NCBI RefSeq assembly: GCF_003049725.1
Contig: NZ_QAGM01000005.1
Span: forward strand, 1-64,000
Length of the DNA stretch: 64,000 bases
From: Oceanimonas marisflavi
GTDB lineage: Bacteria; Pseudomonadota; Gammaproteobacteria; Enterobacterales; Aeromonadaceae
Direction: 5' to 3'
Part shown: positions 59,581 through 64,000 of the stretch, piece by piece
How the letters are laid out: the number at the start of each line of letters is the position of its first letter
How positions within the stretch are numbered: position 1 is the stretch's first letter
Translations under genes and position numbers: made by a program
Notes under the pieces: generated by a model
Told to the model about the DNA's origin: nothing
Database searches by the model: none
The model's input: the letters and a program-made list of their open reading frames with translations, nothing else

Positions 59581-60435
59581 ATGGAAACCGAACTGCTCAA
59601 CACCCAGTTTCTGCAGGACGCCCAGAGCTGGGTGGTCAACAATCAGGAGCTGATCATTCGCTATGGGGTGAACATTGCCGCCGCCCTGCTCACCCTGGTG
59701 ATCGGGTTTATTGCCGTGGGCATGCTCACCGGGGGTCTGAACCGGGTGCTCAAGGCGCGCAAGATCGACAGCACCATTTCCGATTTCGTCACCAGCCTGC
59801 TCAAGTATGGCCTGCTGGCCTTTGTGATCATCGCCGCCCTCAGCCGGGTAGGGGTGCAAACCGCCTCCTTTGTGGCCGTGGTGGGTGCCGCCGGTCTGGC
59901 CATTGGCCTGGCACTGCAGGGTTCCCTGTCCAACTTTGCCGCCGGCGTGCTGCTGATCGGCTTTCGCTTCTTCAAGGCCGGTGACTACATTGAAGCGGGC
60001 GGCACCGCCGGCACCGTGCACTCGGTACAGATCTTCACCACCATTCTGATGACGGCCGATAACCGCATGATAGTGGTGCCCAACTCCAAGATCCTGAACG
60101 ATAAAATCATCAACTACTCCAAAGAAGCCACCCGCCGGCTGGATCTGGTGATTGGCGTGTCTTATAGCGCCGATCTCAAGCTCACCAAGGAAGTGCTGAC
60201 CCGCATCATTGAAGAAGAGCCCAGGGTACTGAAGGAGCCCGCCTGTCGCATTGCGGTGAGCGAGCTGGGCGCTTCTTCGGTGGACTTTGTCGTGCGTCCC
60301 TGGGTCAAGGCCGAGGACTACTGGAACCTGAAGTTCGATCTGCTGGAGAAGATAAAGAACGAGCTGGATGCCAATCACATCGGCATTCCCTTTCCCCAGA
60401 TGGATGTGCATCTGCACCGGCAGAAAAGCAGCTGA
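59581..60435 (+). CDS. mscS: small-conductance mechanosensitive channel MscS
   Basis: Inner-membrane tension-gated channel that releases solutes on hypo-osmotic shock. It has 284 residues (E. coli 286). Three membrane helices are followed by the pore-lining TM3 with the Ala/Gly pattern VVGAAGLAIGLALQGSLSNF, then the beta domain (GDYIEAGGTAGTVHSVQIF, VVPNSKILND) and the alpha/beta cytoplasmic cage. It is close to E. coli MscS in length and pattern. It probably has its own promoter and ends at a strong terminator. Confidence 0.95.
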   Translation: METELLNTQFLQDAQSWVVNNQELIIRYGVNIAAALLTLVIGFIAVGMLTGGLNRVLKARKIDSTISDFVTSLLKYGLLAFVIIAALSRVGVQTASFVAVVGAAGLAIGLALQGSLSNFAAGVLLIGFRFFKAGDYIEAGGTAGTVHSVQIFTTILMTADNRMIVVPNSKILNDKIINYSKEATRRLDLVIGVSYSADLKLTKEVLTRIIEEEPRVLKEPACRIAVSELGASSVDFVVRPWVKAEDYWNLKFDLLEKIKNELDANHIGIPFPQMDVHLHRQKSS

Positions 60436-60452
60436 TCGCTGCATTTACTCAA

Positions 60453-60482
60453 TAAAAAAGCCGCTTTCAGCGGCTTTTTTAT
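60453..60482. terminator. intrinsic terminator downstream of mscS
   Basis: Stem AAGCCGCT-TTC-AGCGGCTT flanked by A6 and T6, 17 nt after the mscS stop; usable in both directions. Confidence 0.9.
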
Positions 60483-60514
60483 TAAACAATGGCGACCTTG
60501 CCTGTAGGCAGAAA

Positions 60515-60598
60515 GTAGGTTGGCGATGAGCGTAGCGAATCCCAACAACAGAGCCGACGGCTGAAGTGTTGGGATTCGTAAAACTCATCCCAACCTAC
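60515..60598. repeat. nested inverted-repeat (fold-back) element between mscS and pyrE
   Basis: Outer arms 60515-60530 and 60584-60598 (GTAGGTTGG...ATGAG with CTCATCCCAACCTAC) enclose inner arms 60536-60547 and 60067+500-60578 region (CGAATCCCAACA at 60536-60547 with TGTTGGGATTCG at 60567-60578), around a small central hairpin. The whole 84 nt can fold into one long stem. Its sequence style (GTAGGTTGG, GCGTAGCGAATCCCAACA) is that of widespread REP-like intergenic repeats in proteobacteria. Confidence 0.75.
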
Positions 60599-60633
60599 CC
60601 CTTTGGCCGACGTTCACTGCACCTTCAGGCCAC

Positions 60634-61275
60634 TCAGATGCCGTACTGTTCCCGGTAGGCACGCACCCGCTCCAGATGCTCGACCATCTCCGGCTGTTCG
60701 CTCAGATATTCGATCAGATCGCCCAGGGTAATAATCGCGGTGACCTGAGCGTTATAGTCGCGCTCCACTTCCTGAATGGCGGACAGCTCGCCCTTGCCCT
60801 TTTCCTGCCGATCCAGCGCAATCAGCACGCCGGCGAGTTCGGCGCCGTTGGCCTGAATGATGTCCATGGATTCACGAATGGCGGTGCCGGCGGTGATCAC
60901 ATCGTCCACCAGCATGATGCGGCCAGCCAGAGGGCTGCCCACCAGATTGCCGCCCTCGCCGTGATCCTTGGCTTCCTTGCGGTTAAAACAGTAGGGCACG
61001 TCCTGATCGTGCACTTCCGCCAGCTGTACCGCGGTGGCGCTGGCGATGGGAATGCCCTTGTAGGCCGGGCCAAACAGCACGTCGTATTGTACGCCCGCAT
61101 CCACCAGGGCGGCGGCGTAGAAGCGGCCCAGCCGGGCCAGGTCACGGCCGCTGTTAAACAGGCCGGCGTTAAAGAAATAGGGGCTCTTGCGCCCGGATTT
61201 CAGGGTGAACTCGCCAAATTTCAGTACCTGTTTGGCCATGGCAAATTCAATAAACTCGCGCTGATACGCTTTCAT
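60634..61275 (-). CDS. pyrE: orotate phosphoribosyltransferase
   Basis: Pyrimidine synthesis enzyme that makes OMP from orotate and PRPP. It has 213 residues as in E. coli. It has [20 protein letters not shown] at the start, [18 protein letters not shown], and the PRPP motif [20 protein letters not shown] 61275 is the family start. It is preceded by rph on the same strand (47-bp gap), the rph-pyrE order of E. coli; coupled transcription attenuation is known there. No clear attenuator was resolved in this gap. Confidence 0.98.
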   Translation of the reverse strand: MKAYQREFIEFAMAKQVLKFGEFTLKSGRKSPYFFNAGLFNSGRDLARLGRFYAAALVDAGVQYDVLFGPAYKGIPIASATAVQLAEVHDQDVPYCFNRKEAKDHGEGGNLVGSPLAGRIMLVDDVITAGTAIRESMDIIQANGAELAGVLIALDRQEKGKGELSAIQEVERDYNAQVTAIITLGDLIEYLSEQPEMVEHLERVRAYREQYGI

Positions 61276-61322
61276 GCAGCTCTCCGCAATGTCATTCAAT
61301 AAATTAAGGGGGTTGGCGGTGA

Positions 61323-62045
<723 letters not shown>

Positions 62046-62198
62046 GGTGTTCTCCTGTAGGTCAAAAAGGCGCTGCCCGGCGGGCAAACCGAAGCATTAT
62101 AAAGAAAGCGCCGGCCCAATGCATGCCGCCCAACGTTGGCGCCTGAGCCCGGCTGTGTCACACTTCGGGATTACTCTTTGACAGACAGCAGGAATCAC

Positions 62199-63062
62199 AT
62201 GATCCACAGCATGACCGCCTTTGCCCGGCAGGAATTTAAACAGGACTGGGGCACCGCCGTATGGGAGCTGCGCTCGGTCAACCAGCGCTACCTGGAAACC
62301 TACACCCGGCTGCCCGAGCAGTTTCGCGGCCTGGAGCCCATGGTACGGGAAAAACTGCGTGCCAAACTGCAGCGGGGCAAGGTGGAATGCGCCCTGCGCT
62401 TTGAAAGCAACCAGGCCAGTCAGGGTGAGCTGCACATCAACAAGGCCCTGGCCGAGCAGCTGATTGAAGGCGCCACCTGGGTGATGGAAAAGGCCGGTCA
62501 GGGCACCCTGAACCCGGTGGACATTCTGCGCTGGCCCGGGGTAATGGAAGCCCAGGCTCAGGACATGGACGCCATTGGCAAGGCCCTGCTGCAAGGGCTG
62601 GATACGGTGATCAACGACTTCCTCGCCGCACGGGCCAGCGAAGGCGACAAGCTCAAGGCCCTGATTGAACAGCGCCTCACCGGCATTGAGCAGGAAGTGG
62701 CGAAAGTCAGCGCGCAAATGCCCGCCATCATGGAATGGCAGCGCCAGCGCCTGCGGGACCGCTTTGAAGAAGCCAAAATTGAACTGGACGCCCAGCGGGT
62801 AGAGCAGGAAATGGTCATGCTGGCCCAGAAGGTGGACGTGGCCGAAGAGCTGGACCGGCTCACCGCCCACATTGCCGAAACCCGCAAGATCCTCAAAAAA
62901 GGCGGCCCCTGCGGCCGGCGCCTGGACTTTATGATGCAGGAGTTCAACCGGGAGTCGAATACACTGGGTTCAAAGTCCATCAACGCCGACATCACCGCCA
63001 GCGCCGTGGAGCTGAAAGTGCTCATCGAGCAGATGAGAGAGCAGATCCAAAATATCGAGTGA
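62199..63062 (+). CDS. yicC: YicC family endoribonuclease
   Basis: This 287-residue protein matches E. coli YicC in length and pattern (MIHSMTAFARQEFKQDWGTA, ELRSVNQRYLETYTRLPEQF, and the DUF1732 C-terminus KKGGPCGRRLDFMMQEFNRE with SADITASAVELKVLIEQMREQ). YicC has been reported as an RNase that affects the small RNA RyhB in E. coli. ATG 62199 follows CAGGAA. It is divergent from rph, as in enterobacteria. Confidence 0.93.
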   Translation: MIHSMTAFARQEFKQDWGTAVWELRSVNQRYLETYTRLPEQFRGLEPMVREKLRAKLQRGKVECALRFESNQASQGELHINKALAEQLIEGATWVMEKAGQGTLNPVDILRWPGVMEAQAQDMDAIGKALLQGLDTVINDFLAARASEGDKLKALIEQRLTGIEQEVAKVSAQMPAIMEWQRQRLRDRFEEAKIELDAQRVEQEMVMLAQKVDVAEELDRLTAHIAETRKILKKGGPCGRRLDFMMQEFNRESNTLGSKSINADITASAVELKVLIEQMREQIQNIE

Positions 63063-63081
63063 TCCTCATGCTGCGGCATAT

Positions 63082-63103
63082 AGCCCCCGTAACAACGGGG
63101 GCT
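63082..63103. terminator. terminator-like hairpin after yicC
   Basis: AGCCCCCGT (63082-63090) and ACGGGGGCT (63095-63103) form a perfect 9-bp stem with a 4-nt loop, 20 nt past the yicC stop. The following sequence is pyrimidine-rich but has no clean T-run. Confidence 0.5.
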
Positions 63104-63183
63104 GGTATTCCCTTCCCCCTTTGCTCCATTCTCTGCCCGTATTAAAGTACCCACACCTTACAGTGACCTTCTGCACCAGCACC

Positions 63184-64000
63184 ATGCACTTTACCCTTGA
63201 CGACATTCAGCACATGACCGACTCCGCGACCTTTCAGCGGGGCGAACGCTACTTTCGGCAGCACGGGGTGCTGTCGGTCAAACTGGACGAGGTGCATGAA
63301 CAGCTGGTGGCCGAAGTACAGGGCACCGAACTTTACGAGGTGTATGTATTCTGGGAAGACGACATGCTGGTGGCAGACTGTAGCTGCCCGGTGGAGTACA
63401 ACTGCAAGCACGGGGTGGCGGCGGCGCTGCAGTGGCTGAACAACACCAAAGCATCCAAAAAAACAAAGACTCTGCCAACCAGAGGCCAGAAGAGGCAGCC
63501 GCCGGCGCTTTCCCCGCTGGAACAATGGCTGGCGTCCCTGCCTGCCAACGCTGCGACAAAGGCCAACCCGGACAAGCTGCCTCCGTCACGGCACTATCTG
63601 CTGTACCGGCTGGAGTTTTATCAGGACCAGTTTGTACTGGCGCTGTACAAGGCTTATCTGAAAAAGGACGGCAGCTGGGGCCAGCAAAAGCCATACCATA
63701 CCCATGCTTATAACCTGTCATGGGGAACACCAGAGTTTTACCTGCCGGAAGACGCCAGGCTCCAGAGACTGCTGCCCGCGATGCCCACCTACAACCAGAC
63801 CATGCTGACGCTTCAGGGCGAGGATGGTTACCAGGTGCTCACCCGCTTGCTGCCCGGCTGGCGTTTATTGCCCCCCTTTGGCAACCAGCCATTGCGCCAG
63901 GCTGCCCCCCGCCCCCTGAGCTGGGTGTGGAAGAACTGCAGCGCCGGTCAGCAACTGGTCGCCAGACTGGATGGCTTGTCCGGCTGGAAGCTGCTTGCCA
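63184..64000 (+). CDS. N-terminal part of a SWIM zinc-finger protein, probably a SNF2-type helicase (cut by window end)
   Basis: An open frame of 272 codons runs off the window without a stop. It begins MHFTLDDIQHMTDSATFQRG, and residues about 54-75 hold a SWIM zinc-binding motif (CSCPVEYNCKHGVAAAL, C-x-C...C-x-H). In bacteria this arrangement, SWIM near the N-terminus followed by a long linker, is usual for large SNF2/RapA-like ATPases. The helicase domain would lie beyond the window, so that part is inference. The start is the ATG at 63184; there is no strong ribosome binding site. Confidence 0.7.
   Translation, partial: MHFTLDDIQHMTDSATFQRGERYFRQHGVLSVKLDEVHEQLVAEVQGTELYEVYVFWEDDMLVADCSCPVEYNCKHGVAAALQWLNNTKASKKTKTLPTRGQKRQPPALSPLEQWLASLPANAATKANPDKLPPSRHYLLYRLEFYQDQFVLALYKAYLKKDGSWGQQKPYHTHAYNLSWGTPEFYLPEDARLQRLLPAMPTYNQTMLTLQGEDGYQVLTRLLPGWRLLPPFGNQPLRQAAPRPLSWVWKNCSAGQQLVARLDGLSGWKLLA

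Overview
The window is a dense, GC-rich (about 60 %) chromosomal segment of a gammaproteobacterium. The gene content (HslVU, RraA, SlmA, ZapB, FtsN, TrmL, CoaBC-Dut-SlmA-PyrE-Rph-YicC, Kdo kinase KdkA, a caa3-type cytochrome oxidase) and protein similarity point to the Aeromonadales, perhaps near Oceanimonas, Zobellella or Oceanisphaera. That placement is inferred from remembered family sequences and synteny, not from a search.

Layout. Positions 1-382 hold no recognised gene but contain a possible structured minus-strand RNA with a terminator. Then come vitamin B12 uptake (btuB with a cobalamin riboswitch), a periplasmic sulfite dehydrogenase (sorA-sorB type), a divergent cobalamin adenosyltransferase-like gene, trmA and a malic enzyme (0.4-7.4 kb). 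A housekeeping stretch follows: nuclease, rpmE, priA, LON-domain protein, argS, ftsN, hslVU with a heat-shock promoter, rraA, zapB, cysE, fieF, trmL and a DinF-type MATE exporter (7.5-21.3 kb). From 21.3 to 29.3 kb lies a complete aa3/caa3 oxidase island with structural subunits (ctaC, D, E), copper insertion (ctaG, SCO), SURF1 and haem A synthesis (ctaA, ctaB). Next are lexA with two SOS boxes, ubiCA, glpEG, a five-gene branched-chain amino acid ABC transporter (livJ-H-M-G-F), kbl-tdh and a TetR regulator (29.5-41.0 kb).

From 41.1 to 54.4 kb is a lipopolysaccharide core locus: hldD, waaF, waaA, kdkA, a waaE-type glucosyltransferase and three further GT9 (heptosyltransferase-like) genes. Inserted in it is a strongly AT-rich block (43.85-47.1 kb) with a TagF/TagB-like glycerophosphotransferase, a HIT-domain protein and a TagD-like glycerol-3-phosphate cytidylyltransferase. 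This is a complete-looking CDP-glycerol route next to a glycosyltransferase-deacetylase fusion, and it suggests that the LPS carries a glycerol-phosphate substituent. A lone TnpB (IS605-type) element sits at the end of the locus.

The last part (54.5-64 kb) is the conserved coaD, mutM, rpmG-rpmB, radC, coaBC, dut, slmA, mscS, pyrE, rph, yicC block. It ends in the N-terminus of a SWIM-domain protein cut by the window edge.

Noncoding features worth attention are heptad-rich fold-back repeats in two convergent intergenic gaps, a heptanucleotide tandem repeat beside lexA, and a large nested inverted repeat between mscS and pyrE. No tRNA, rRNA or CRISPR array was recognised.
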